Below are positions 1-9,000 of a stretch of DNA of 64,000 nucleotides, one piece after another (position 1 is the first letter of the stretch; every line of letters starts with the position of its first letter). This DNA is from Porphyromonas loveana (GTDB lineage: Bacteria; Bacteroidota; Bacteroidia; Bacteroidales; Porphyromonadaceae). The stretch lies in NCBI RefSeq assembly GCF_003096695.1, contig NZ_QEKY01000002.1, positions 141,313 through 205,312 of the forward strand. Reading direction: 5' to 3'. Below the pieces are notes generated by a model. It searched no databases. It was given only the letters and a program-made list of their open reading frames with translations, and had not been told where the DNA came from. Position numbers and translations under genes: made by a program.

Positions 1-183
1 GCAGCCGAAGGACTCGGCAGCTGCATCATCGGTTGGGTCAACGATGCCAAGATTCGCGACATCCTCGGCATTCCGTCGGGGCGTCGTGTGGTCATGAACA
101 TTGTACTCGGATACTCGACAGATCCGCACAGGCTCAAGAAACGCAAAGAGACCTCGGAGATCCTACACCGCGAAAAGTGGTGA
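1..183 (+). CDS. Nitroreductase family protein, C-terminal end (5' truncated by window)
   Basis: The first 60 codons form an open frame ending in TGA at 181-183. It reads AAEGLGSCIIGWVNDAK and then ILGIPSGRRVVMNIVLGY, the typical C-terminal part of FMN-dependent NAD(P)H nitroreductases, where the GLGSC..GW stretch lies near the flavin and substrate pocket. The family reduces nitro compounds, quinones or flavins, and the natural substrate cannot be told from this fragment. The start lies outside the window. The next gene begins 43 bases downstream on the same strand, so the two may be co-transcribed. Confidence 0.75.
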   Translation, partial: AAEGLGSCIIGWVNDAKIRDILGIPSGRRVVMNIVLGYSTDPHRLKKRKETSEILHREKW

Positions 184-226
184 AGGGAAAAATCTCCACG
201 AAGCTATACCACTATTACAGATCGTT

Positions 227-1441
227 ATGTACGACATTCAGAAAATAAGGGAAGACTTCCCCATCCTCCATACCGAGGTTTACGGCAAACCGCTCATCTA
301 TCTGGACAATGCTGCGACGACACAGAAGCCAATCGCCGTCTTAGACCAGATAGAGCGTGCTTACCGCACCTTCAATGCCAATATCCATCGCGGCGTACAC
401 CACCTAAGCCAAGTAGCCACGGAACAGCACGAGCTGGCACGCAAACGGATAGCACGCTTTATCGGTGCTGAGGATGCCAAGGAGGTACTCTTCACGCGTG
501 GCACCACTGAGGCCATCAATCTGGTGGCTACGTCCTTCGGACAAGCATTCGTCCGAGCAGGAGACGAGATCATCATCAGCACGCTCGAACATCACTCGAA
601 CATTGTCCCTTGGCAACTACTCGCCGAACGTACTGGTGCTCAACTACGTGTAATCCGTCTGACCGAGAAAGGCGAACTCGATATGGCGCATTACCGTTCG
701 TTGCTGAACGAACGTACCAAACTCGTTTCGGTAGCACACGTAAGTAATGTACTCGGCACAATCAACCCCATACGTCAAATAACAGATCTGGCTCATACAG
801 CAGGAGTACCTGTGTTGGTAGATGGCGCTCAGGCCATCGCGCACAGTCGGGTAGACGTCCGCGAACTGGGGGCAGACTTCTACACCTTCTCAGGACACAA
901 GGTTTATGCTCCTACGGGCATAGGTGTACTGTATGGCAAAGAAGAATGGTTGGAAAAGATGCCTCCCTACCACGGAGGCGGAGAAATGATTGCCAAGGTT
1001 ACTTTCGAGAAGACGACATACAACGAACTTCCCTATAAGTTCGAAGCCGGTACGCCGGACTATGTAGGCTCCACGGCCTTGGCTGTTGCACTTGATTATA
1101 TAGAAGGATTGGGTTTGGAAGCAATAGCCGCACACGAGGACAAATTGCTTCGGATGGCCACTGAAGGCATAAAGGCATTTCCCAATGCCCGCATCATCGG
1201 AGAGGCAGAGCATAAAAGTGGTGCACTTTCTTTCTTGATCGGGGACATTCATCCCTACGACCTCGGTATGCTGCTTGACAGACTCGGGATAGCCATCCGC
1301 ACGGGACACCATTGTGCAGAACCTCTACTCGAAAGCATGGGACTGAATGCTACGGCACGTGCCTCCTTTGCCCTCTATAACACCGAAGAGGAAGTGGAAC
1401 AATTCCTCCAAGGCCTCAAACGTGTAGTGAGTATGTTTTAA
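227..1441 (+). CDS. sufS: SufS-type cysteine desulfurase
   Basis: PLP-dependent class V aminotransferase-fold enzyme that takes sulfur from cysteine for Fe-S cluster assembly in the cytoplasm. The 404-residue length matches SufS. The N-terminus carries the family motif YLDNAATTQKP. The PLP lysine is K225 in SGHKVYAPTG, and the persulfide cysteine is C363 in RTGHHCAEP; these fall almost exactly where E. coli SufS has K226 and C364. The frame is open upstream to 101, but that part overlaps the nitroreductase tail and does not look like SufS, so the ATG at 227 is chosen. No sufBCD genes follow on this side; if the Suf operon is complete, they would lie to the left of the window. Confidence 0.93.
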   Translation: MYDIQKIREDFPILHTEVYGKPLIYLDNAATTQKPIAVLDQIERAYRTFNANIHRGVHHLSQVATEQHELARKRIARFIGAEDAKEVLFTRGTTEAINLVATSFGQAFVRAGDEIIISTLEHHSNIVPWQLLAERTGAQLRVIRLTEKGELDMAHYRSLLNERTKLVSVAHVSNVLGTINPIRQITDLAHTAGVPVLVDGAQAIAHSRVDVRELGADFYTFSGHKVYAPTGIGVLYGKEEWLEKMPPYHGGGEMIAKVTFEKTTYNELPYKFEAGTPDYVGSTALAVALDYIEGLGLEAIAAHEDKLLRMATEGIKAFPNARIIGEAEHKSGALSFLIGDIHPYDLGMLLDRLGIAIRTGHHCAEPLLESMGLNATARASFALYNTEEEVEQFLQGLKRVVSMF

Positions 1442-1500
1442 GCTCTTATTTATCTACACACCCATTTTGAAAAAGGATTTTCATAATAAGACACAGGCTT

Positions 1501-1878
1501 ATGACACAAAAAGAATTCGAGGCACTCTACGAAAACAATTGGAGCGAATGGAAAAAATTTCCTAACCCTGACAAAAAAGAATATTTATTTGCTCCATTTG
1601 GTCCTGGTGTTTATCAGCTACGTCATTCTTCTTTCGATCATGATTGTCCAGAAGAATTCATCTTATTTGGTAGTGGGAAGAATGTTGCATTTCGTATGTC
1701 CTCATTATTACCTAAGCCTAAAGGGGAAGGGACAAGAAAGAATAAAGAAAAGAGAGAATACATCCTTGAAAATATTGATAGAATTGAGTATCGCACAATA
1801 GCTTTTGAACACAAAGAAGAGGCAAGAGTCTTTGAAAAGTATGTAAAAGGTAAAGAATCCTACATATTTAGCACGTAA
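1501..1878 (+). CDS. Small GIY-YIG-like protein, function unknown
   Basis: Encodes 125 residues and is noticeably more A/T-rich than its neighbours. I see a possible GIY-YIG nuclease-like layout: [10 protein letters not shown] (about residues 35-44) as the GIY strand, [17 protein letters not shown] (about 53-69) as the YIG strand with a following arginine, then [20 protein letters not shown] and a late helix EEARVFEKY carrying a glutamate in the place of the family's metal-binding Glu. The canonical YIG is changed to LFG, so activity is uncertain. It is flanked by sufS and rnhB with no obvious operon logic. The GIY-YIG assignment is motif reading by eye only. Confidence 0.6.
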   Translation: MTQKEFEALYENNWSEWKKFPNPDKKEYLFAPFGPGVYQLRHSSFDHDCPEEFILFGSGKNVAFRMSSLLPKPKGEGTRKNKEKREYILENIDRIEYRTIAFEHKEEARVFEKYVKGKESYIFST

Positions 1879-1922
1879 AACACTTCTATTATACAGACTT
1901 AGACTCCTCATTTTTCTATTAC

Positions 1923-2510
1923 TTGTTACTCTCCCGCTACATAGATGACGATTTACGTGAATGTGGTTGCGACGAAGCCGGTCGTGGCTGCTTGGCCGGT
2001 CCCGTATATGCAGCGGCTGTAATTTTGCCTGCGGACTTCTTCCTCCCACTGCTAAACGATTCGAAGCAACTAAGCGAAAAGCAACGCTATAGCTTGCGCC
2101 CCATTATCGAAGCAGAGGCTATTGCTTGGGGTATAGGCATAGTAAGTGCGCAGGAAATAGATGAAATCAATATCCTGCGAGCGTCGTTTTTGGCTATGCA
2201 TCGTGCCATTGATCAACTACCCTTCCGTCCGGAAAGATTGCTGATTGATGGTAATCGATTCGATCCCATTGAAGGGATACCGCATCACTGCATCGTTGGA
2301 GGAGATGCTCGCTATCGTTCCATTGCTGCGGCATCTATATTGGCCAAGACTTATCGAGATGACGAAATGCTCCGCTTGGATACAGACTTCCCCGTCTATG
2401 GATGGAAGCAAAACAAAGGTTATCCTTCGCCTTCTCATAAATCGGCCATTCGCGTGCATGGGGCATCACCCCATCATCGTCTGACCTTCCGTGGTGTGAC
2501 AGAGAAGTAA
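1923..2510 (+). CDS. rnhB: Ribonuclease HII
   Basis: Cytoplasmic endonuclease that cleaves the RNA strand of RNA-DNA hybrids and starts removal of ribonucleotides from DNA. The 195-residue frame opens with LLSRYIDDD and then the RNase HII signature [14 protein letters not shown], giving the first acidic pair D17-E18. LLIDGN supplies the next aspartate, followed by [12 protein letters not shown] and the GYPSPSH motif near the C-terminus. No ATG lies between the upstream stop and the signature, so a TTG at 1923 is the probable start. Length is normal for the family. Confidence 0.93.
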   Translation: MLLSRYIDDDLRECGCDEAGRGCLAGPVYAAAVILPADFFLPLLNDSKQLSEKQRYSLRPIIEAEAIAWGIGIVSAQEIDEINILRASFLAMHRAIDQLPFRPERLLIDGNRFDPIEGIPHHCIVGGDARYRSIAAASILAKTYRDDEMLRLDTDFPVYGWKQNKGYPSPSHKSAIRVHGASPHHRLTFRGVTEK

Positions 2511-2542
2511 GGATTAGGAATCATATTTGCGCCGCAGTATAT

Positions 2543-2767
2543 ATGAGTAAAAAAAGCCACCATGCACTTCCACGAGCAACGATGCTCCGCAAGAAGGCCA
2601 TCCAGATTCGCTTGAACGAAGCGGAGCATAAGGCCCTTGATGCGTATTGTTCCCGTTTTGGTGTCGAGAATCGTTCGCGCTGGATACGTGAATTATTGAT
2701 GAGTGAGGTGATCCATCGATTGGAAAGCGATGTGCCCTTACTCTTCCGAGAGGAGGAGATGCGATGA
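2543..2767 (+). CDS. Small basic protein, ribbon-helix-helix/MobC-like
   Basis: Encodes 74 residues rich in Arg and Lys. After about 15 residues it has KKAIQIRLNEAEHKALDAYC followed by a helix with NRSRWIRELLMSE. A short beta strand with alternating polar residues (IQIRLNEAE) followed by two helices is the usual ribbon-helix-helix layout, as in MobC or plasmid-type regulators. No relaxase lies beside it. Its stop overlaps the tadA start by 4 nt (ATGA), so the two are probably translationally coupled. DNA binding is inferred, not shown. Confidence 0.7.
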   Translation: MSKKSHHALPRATMLRKKAIQIRLNEAEHKALDAYCSRFGVENRSRWIRELLMSEVIHRLESDVPLLFREEEMR

Positions 2768-3216
2768 TGTCCGTAACTCTTGCCACAGACGATATCCGCT
2801 ATATGCGATTGGCTCTTGAGGAGGCGCAGAAGGCTGCCGAGGAAGGCGAAGTGCCCATAGGTGCTATCATCGTAAGCAGGGGGCAAATCATTGCGCGTGC
2901 CCACAACGCAGTGGAAAGACTGAACGACCCCACCGCACACGCCGAGATGCTTGCCATCACGATGGCAGTAGATGCAATAGGAGGGAAATACTTACGAGAC
3001 TGCACGCTATACGTCACGGTGGAACCATGTCTTATGTGTGCAGGAGCACTGCGATGGACACAGATACCACGCGTAGTATATGGTGCTTCAGAGCCGAAGG
3101 TAGGTTATCATCTCTTTGCGGACAATGCATTCCATCCGAAATGCCGCGTTGAAGGTGGTATTTTGGCTGCAGAGTCGGAAGATCTGATGCGTACTTTCTT
3201 TGCAAGTAAACGCTGA
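2764..3216 (+). CDS. tadA: tRNA-specific adenosine deaminase
   Basis: Zinc-dependent deaminase that converts A34 to inosine in the tRNA-Arg(ACG) anticodon. The 150-residue protein has the cytidine/deoxycytidylate deaminase zinc site: HAE (H59, catalytic E61) in PTAHAEMLA and PCLMC (C89, C92) in EPCLMCAGAL. The C-terminal DLMRTFFASKR resembles the end of TadA helix 5. The start overlaps the preceding stop as ATGATG; the second ATG at 2767 is also possible. Guanine deaminases share the fold, but the length and flanking residues fit TadA best. Confidence 0.9.
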   Translation: MMSVTLATDDIRYMRLALEEAQKAAEEGEVPIGAIIVSRGQIIARAHNAVERLNDPTAHAEMLAITMAVDAIGGKYLRDCTLYVTVEPCLMCAGALRWTQIPRVVYGASEPKVGYHLFADNAFHPKCRVEGGILAAESEDLMRTFFASKR

Positions 3217-3231
3217 CAGACTCATTATCTA

Positions 3232-3239
3232 TATATTTG
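3232..3239 (+). promoter_or_regulatory. Promoter -7 box for rnz
   Basis: TATATTTG matches the Bacteroidetes -7 consensus TAnnTTTG. Only six bases separate it from the ATG at 3246, so transcription would start at or next to the start codon, giving a leaderless or nearly leaderless mRNA. No clear -33 TTG is seen. Confidence 0.5.
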
Positions 3240-3245
3240 TGCAAT

Positions 3246-4160
3246 ATGGCAGAATTCAGTGTACATATCTTGGGCTGCGGATCTGCCCTACCGACGACCT
3301 ATCACCACCCATCTTCGCAAGTAATCAATTTGCGTGACAAGCTCTATATGATCGACTGTGGAGAGGGCGTGCAGCATCAATTCCGAATCGAAAAGCTATG
3401 CTTCGGTCGTCTGGTGCATATCTTCATCAGCCATCTACACGGGGATCATTGCTTCGGACTTCCCGGTCTTATCTCCACGCTTGGGATGTTGGGTCGAACA
3501 GGAACTCTGCATGTACATGGGCCTGAAGGAATAGAACGCTTCTTGGCTCCCATATTAGATCAGTTCTGCCAACGTATGCCCTATGAGGTAGAAATACACA
3601 CCATCAATGCTTCGCGTCACGCACTGATACATGAAGATAAATCAGTGAAAGTGTACAGTATACCGCTCAGTCATCGCATACCGACAGCGGGCTATCTATT
3701 TGAAGAAAAATGCAGGGTGCGCCACCTTAACAGGGCAGCAGCGGAGTTTTACCAAATTCCTCTGTCCGAATACCCCATGATAATAGAAGGTTTTGACTAT
3801 ACGACTGATGATGGAAGAATCATCCCCAACAGACAATTGACCATCCCGGGGACACTTCCCAGAAGATATGCCTATTGCTCAGATACGGAGTTTCTTCCGG
3901 CTATCATCCCTATTATACAAGGTGTAGATCTCCTCTACCACGAAGCAACATTTATGGATTCGGAAAAGACAAGAGCCAAAGAGACCTGCCACAGTACAGC
4001 CAAGGAGGCTGCAGAAATAGCACGCAGGGCAGAAGTCAAGCGTCTTGTCATAGGACATTATTCGGGTAGATACAGAGATAGCAAGGGGCTTCTTGAAGAA
4101 GCCAAAACAGTTTTTGAAGCTACCATTGCAGCCAATGAGGGGATGCGCATTGACGTATAG
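3246..4160 (+). CDS. rnz: Ribonuclease Z
   Basis: Metallo-beta-lactamase-fold endonuclease that trims tRNA 3' trailers. The 304-residue protein has the N-terminal HILGCGSALPT and IDCGEG motifs, the metal-binding HxHxDH in FISHLHGDHCFGLPG, and late motifs YCSDTEF, LLYHEATF and VIGHYSGRY, all in the family order. The frame is open to a TTG at 3237, but the ATG at 3246 gives the standard N-terminus and directly follows a -7 box. Its 3' end overlaps the possible start of the next gene. Confidence 0.93.
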   Translation: MAEFSVHILGCGSALPTTYHHPSSQVINLRDKLYMIDCGEGVQHQFRIEKLCFGRLVHIFISHLHGDHCFGLPGLISTLGMLGRTGTLHVHGPEGIERFLAPILDQFCQRMPYEVEIHTINASRHALIHEDKSVKVYSIPLSHRIPTAGYLFEEKCRVRHLNRAAAEFYQIPLSEYPMIIEGFDYTTDDGRIIPNRQLTIPGTLPRRYAYCSDTEFLPAIIPIIQGVDLLYHEATFMDSEKTRAKETCHSTAKEAAEIARRAEVKRLVIGHYSGRYRDSKGLLEEAKTVFEATIAANEGMRIDV

Positions 4161-4704
4161 AGGTGACATCTTTAAGACACCATTATTATATGTACTCATC
4201 ATCCTCACGGCACTGATGAGTTCTTGTGGAGTCAACAAGAAGCCTACTCCTATATCCGGCAAGCCGGTTTATTCGGCTACCGGCCGACCTCTACTGACTG
4301 CTGAAGAGATTGTAACTGATCTAATTGCGTATGGCAAGAAATTCCTTGGAAAGCCTTATAACTATCCTTCGGCTTGGCCAATGGATTGTTCCGGCTATGT
4401 AGCTTATTTGTACTCATGCTACGGCATCCATATACCACGATCCTCTTCAGCCCTATACACCTATACCCTACCTGTGCGTTACCCCCTTCCCGGTGATTTG
4501 CTATTCTTTCGTGGGAATAACAACAAGAATAGCCGCATTGGGCACGTAGCTCTACTCATTGAAGTACGCGGTGAAGAACTAATCATGATGCACAATACTA
4601 ACAGCCGAGGAATTATTATCGAATCAGTACAAAGCAGCCCATATTTCCGAAATAGATACGTTGGGGCAGGTCGTCTGCCTGAGATTCATGCTCGCATGGA
4701 CTGA
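4135..4704 (+). CDS. NlpC/P60 family lipoprotein, probable cell-wall endopeptidase
   Basis: Encodes about 190 residues. A hydrophobic stretch (LLYVLIILTAL) ends in MSSC, which looks like a lipobox, so it is probably an envelope lipoprotein. The NlpC/P60 triad is visible: cysteine in MDCSGYVAYLY, histidine in RIGHVALLI and a third polar residue in MMHNTNSRG. IPRSSSALY and PGDLLFF are also typical. Such enzymes cut peptide stems of peptidoglycan. The start is uncertain: the ATG at 4135 overlaps rnz by 26 bases, an earlier ATG at 4093 overlaps more, and a TTG at 4150 is possible. The stop codon lies inside the first of two 18-bp direct repeats. Confidence 0.8.
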   Translation: MRGCALTYRGDIFKTPLLYVLIILTALMSSCGVNKKPTPISGKPVYSATGRPLLTAEEIVTDLIAYGKKFLGKPYNYPSAWPMDCSGYVAYLYSCYGIHIPRSSSALYTYTLPVRYPLPGDLLFFRGNNNKNSRIGHVALLIEVRGEELIMMHNTNSRGIIIESVQSSPYFRNRYVGAGRLPEIHARMD

Positions 4705-4738
4705 ATTTGGCATACTATCGCTGAATTTGGCATACTAT
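4701..4738. repeat. Tandem 18-bp direct repeat, 20-bp period
   Basis: CTGAATTTGGCATACTAT occurs at 4701-4718 and again identically at 4721-4738. The first copy contains the TGA stop of the NlpC/P60 gene. The pair sits upstream of the -7 box of the ATPase gene (4785). Confidence 0.9.
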
Positions 4739-4784
4739 GCCCCAATTTTGCAAAGTCTATGTCGCAAAAACAGAAAAACTATGT

Positions 4785-4792
4785 TATCTTTG
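4785..4792 (+). promoter_or_regulatory. Promoter -7 box for the AAA_14 ATPase gene
   Basis: TATCTTTG is an exact match to TAnnTTTG, 26 bases before the ATG at 4819. No well-placed -33 TTG is visible. Confidence 0.5.
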
Positions 4793-4818
4793 CTACCTAA
4801 ATATAGCGACATAATCAA

Positions 4819-6000
4819 ATGAACAACTTTTTCAAGATATACGACAATCTTCTTCGCAATCTATCGCCCTCACTACGTAGAGGTTTGATGGATGAAATCA
4901 ATTGGGAGGAACGTCTGATTGGTATCAAGGGTTCGAGAGGTGTAGGCAAGACGACATTTCTGCTTGACTATGCACGGGAAAAATTCGGCGTAGGCAATAG
5001 AAAGTGCTTGTATATCAACCTGAATCAGCTCTATTTCACGACAGAATCATTGGTGGATTTCGCCGGCGACTTTGTTGAGCAAGGAGGAGAAGTATTACTA
5101 CTGGATCAGGTGTACAAATACCCGGACTGGCCTGCAAGCTTGCGTAAGTGCATAGAGTTGTATCCGAGTCTTCGAATTGTATTCACTGGTTCGACTGTGA
5201 TGCGTCTGAAGGAAGAAAATCCTGAACTGAATGGATTGGTCACGTCTTATGTGTTAGATGGCTTCTCATTCCGCGAATTTCTAAATCTTAGAACAGGTCT
5301 ATCGCTTAAACCCTACACATGGGAAGAGATTGTCAAGCACCATGAAGAGATCGTACCAAAGATACTGGATGAGGTGAATCCGCTCGATTGGCTGCAAGAA
5401 TATCTGCACCATGGATACTACCCTATTTTCTTAGAAGACAAGAATTACTCTGAGAATCTGCTCAAGACACTCAATATGACACTGGAGGTGGACGTGCTCT
5501 TTATCAGACAGATCGAACAGCGCTTCCTGCATAAGCTGCGTAAGCTTCTATACATCTTGGGGCAACGGGCACCAGGGTCACTTAACATATCGAACATAGC
5601 CAAGGAAGTGGATACATCACGTACAACGATAACAAACTACTTGAAGTATCTGTCCGAAGCCAGACTGATCAAAGAGCTTCACCGCAAAGAGACCGAGGAG
5701 GTTAAGAAGCCGGCAATGATCTATCTCGACAATACCAATGTGGGATATGTGATACAGCCCGAACCTCTTAACTTTATCGATGTACTCAAGACATTCTTCC
5801 TCAATCAGGTGAAAAGCCGCAATGAGGTGTGTCTGGGTTCTCGCTCTCAGATAGCATTCTGTGTGAACGGAGAATATCAGTTTTGCATAGATGAAAAGAT
5901 GAGTCGCCGCTACCGTCCGGATCGCTACTATGCAGTCCACAACATAAGAAGCGGGACTCGCAATATTATCCCCCTCTGGCTTTTCGGTTTCTTGTACTAA
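4819..6000 (+). CDS. AAA_14/DUF4143-type ATPase with altered Walker B
   Basis: Encodes 393 residues. Walker A is GSRGVGKTT (about residues 38-46). The Walker B strand reads VLLLDQVYKYPDW, whereas the family normally has DE at this place; the catalytic Glu is replaced by Gln. FTGSTVMRL is the sensor-like strand. A winged-helix segment follows (NISNIAKEVDTSRTTITNYL). The C-terminal DUF4143-like domain ends in IPLWLFGFLY, as is usual, but the EVDF-type nuclease motif is not evident. Members are often called archaeal-type or BREX-associated ATPases, and their job is mostly unknown. This copy stands alone. Confidence 0.85.
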   Translation: MNNFFKIYDNLLRNLSPSLRRGLMDEINWEERLIGIKGSRGVGKTTFLLDYAREKFGVGNRKCLYINLNQLYFTTESLVDFAGDFVEQGGEVLLLDQVYKYPDWPASLRKCIELYPSLRIVFTGSTVMRLKEENPELNGLVTSYVLDGFSFREFLNLRTGLSLKPYTWEEIVKHHEEIVPKILDEVNPLDWLQEYLHHGYYPIFLEDKNYSENLLKTLNMTLEVDVLFIRQIEQRFLHKLRKLLYILGQRAPGSLNISNIAKEVDTSRTTITNYLKYLSEARLIKELHRKETEEVKKPAMIYLDNTNVGYVIQPEPLNFIDVLKTFFLNQVKSRNEVCLGSRSQIAFCVNGEYQFCIDEKMSRRYRPDRYYAVHNIRSGTRNIIPLWLFGFLY

Positions 6001-6069
6001 GGAGCAGATCTTTGTCAGATAAAAAAGAGAAAAACAGTTACGATTATTACTTTACAATAAAGAATCAAA

Positions 6070-9000
6070 ATGGCAAAAGAAAAGAAATTCCTCACTTGTG
6101 ACGGGAACCAAGCTGCTGCGCACATTGCTTATATGTTTAGCGAAGTAGCCGCCATTTATCCCATCACTCCATCTTCTACGATGGCTGAGTACGTAGATGA
6201 CTGGGCTGCCGCCGGTCGGAAAAACATCTTCGGCGAGACGGTAAGAGTCCAAGAGATGCAAAGTGAAGCCGGAGCAGCCGGAGCACTTCACGGCTCTCTG
6301 CAAGGAGGAGCACTAACCACAACCTTTACGGCATCACAAGGCTTATTGCTGATGATCCCAAACATGTACAAGATCGCCGGCGAACTGCTCCCCTGCGTCT
6401 TTCACGTATCGGCACGTGCAATTGCCTCCCACGCCCTCTCCATCTTCGGAGACCATCAAGACGTGATGGCTGCACGCCAGACTGGTTTTGCACAACTCTG
6501 TACCGGATCAGTACAAGAAGTAATGGACTTGGCCGGAGTGGCACACCTTGCCACCCTGCGTACGCGTATCCCATTCATCCACTTCTTTGACGGCTTCCGC
6601 ACCTCGCACGAGATCCAGAAGATCGAAGCTCTCGACAACGAAGACCTGGCTCAATTCATTGACTGGAACGACATAAAACGCTTCCGCAAGAGTGCTCTCA
6701 ACCCCGAAGCTCCTGTAACTCGCGGCACGGCACAAAACGGAGACATTTACTTCCAGAACCGTGAGGCCAGCAACCGCTTCTACGATGCTGTGCCAGAAGC
6801 AGTACAGTATTGTATGGATCAGCTCGCAACGGTTACGGGACGTCACTATCATCTCTTTGACTACTATGGTGATCCAGAGGCAGAGCACGTAATCATCGCT
6901 ATGGGGTCTGTGACCGAAGCTATCCGCGAAGTAGTGGACGACCTCCGCTCCAAGGGAGAAAAGGTGGGTCTACTCAGCGTACACCTCTACCGTCCGTTCA
7001 GTGCTAAGCACTTCCTGGCAGCCATGCCCATGTCAGTGAAGCGCATCGCCGTACTTGACAGGACCAAGGAACCAGGTGCTACCGGCGAACCTCTCTACCT
7101 TGACGTAAGGGACTGCTACTATGGTATTGAAAATGCCCCTGTGATAGTGGGAGGTCGCTACGGACTCTCTTCCAAGGACACCACACCGGCTCAAATGAAG
7201 GCCGTGTATGATAATCTCAAACTCAATGTGCCAAAAGATCACTTCACAGTGGGGATTGTAGATGATGTAACTTTCACGTCACTGCCCTTGGGCGAAGACC
7301 TTATCTTTGACAACCCCTCGTTGGTGGAAGCCAAGTTCTACGGTCTCGGTGCCGACGGAACTGTAGGAGCCAATAAGAACTCTGTGAAGATCATCGGTGA
7401 CAATACGGACAAATACTGTCAGGCCTACTTCGCTTATGACTCCAAAAAGTCCGGTGGCTTCACCTGCTCACACCTCCGCTTCGGTGACAATCCCATTCGT
7501 TCTACTTATCTCGTTGTTACGCCAGACTTCGTAGCGTGCCACGTACCAGCTTACCTGCGTATGTACGATGTTCTCAAGGGTCTCAAGAAGAACGGCACCT
7601 TCCTGCTTAACTCCATTTGGGCACCCGAAGACATTGAGCAACACTTGCCCAACAAGGTGAAGCGCTATTTGGCCAAGAACAATATTCGTTTCTACATCAT
7701 CAACGCCACAGCCATCGCACAACGCATCGGTCTGGGCAACAGAACCAATACTATCCTCCAGTCGGCATTCTTCAAGATCGCCAACGTAATCCCTTATGAA
7801 TTGGCCGTAGAGCAGATGAAAAAGTTCATCGTCAAGAGCTATGGCAAGAAAGGTGAAGAAATTATCAACAAGAACTTTGCGGCTGTAGATGAGGGTGGTA
7901 ACGTAGTGGAGATAGCAGTGAAGCCAGAATGGGCCGATCTCTCCGATGATCCAGTGGTACGCCACGAAGGAGACACAGACTTCATTCACAACGTAGTACG
8001 TCCTATCAATGCACAAGCCGGAGACGACCTCCCTGTATCGGCTTTCCTCGGCCGTGAGGACGGTACGTGGGATGCCGGCACGGCTGCTTCTGAGAAGCGC
8101 GGTGTTGCAGCTTTTGTCCCCGTGTGGGAGGCTGACAACTGTGTACAGTGTAACCAGTGTGCTTACGTCTGTCCCCATGCAACGATTCGTCCCTTCGTCC
8201 TCACCAAAGAAGAAGAGGATAAGAGCGGCGTTCGCGTACTCAAGGCTGTGGGCAAACAGTTTGCCGATATGGGCTTCCGTATCCAAGTTAATGTAATGGA
8301 CTGTCTGGGCTGTAGCAACTGTGTGGATGTGTGTCCCGGCAATAAGAACGGCAAGGCTTTGACAATGAAGCCCATCGAAGAACAGTACGACGAGCAAAAG
8401 AACTGGGACAAAATGATCACCGGCGTGACAAGCAAGGCTCACCTCGTAGATGTGACAGCCAATGTGAAAAACTCTCAGTTTGCCACACCTTTGTTCGAAT
8501 TCTCAGGAGCATGTGCCGGCTGTGGCGAAACGCCCTACGTGAAGCTCATTACGCAGCTTTATGGTGAGCGTCAGACGGTAGCCAACGCTACGGGATGTTC
8601 TTCTATCTACTCTGGATCGGCACCTTCCACTCCCTACACCAAGAACGAACGTGGAGAAGGACCTGCATGGGCCAATTCTCTCTTCGAGGATAACGCCGAA
8701 TTCGGTCTCGGTATGCATCTGGCCTATAAAAAGATGCGTCGCCGCCTCGTTAACCTCGCTGAAGAAGCACAAAGCTGCTCTTGTTGCTCTGATGAACTCA
8801 AAGCTCTCCTCAAGGAATGGATAGAGAAGCGTCAAGATGCCGAAGCGAGCAAGATTTTGGCCGATAAGATCCGTCCCCTTGTTGCCGCATGCGACTGTGA
8901 CATATGCCGGCGCATCCAGCGTGTCGATAGCTTCTTCATCAAACGTGCACAATGGATCATCGGTGGTGACGGCTGGGCCTACGACATCGGTTTCGGCGGT

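Noticed and set aside
101..226. Longer N-terminus for the cysteine desulfurase
   Set aside because: The extra 42 codons overlap the nitroreductase end in another frame and do not resemble SufS; the ATG at 227 puts K225 and C363 at the family positions.
7468..8442. Minus-strand gene of 324 codons inside nifJ
   Set aside because: It is a shadow of the highly biased codon use of the PFOR gene, whose cluster motifs are read on the plus strand.
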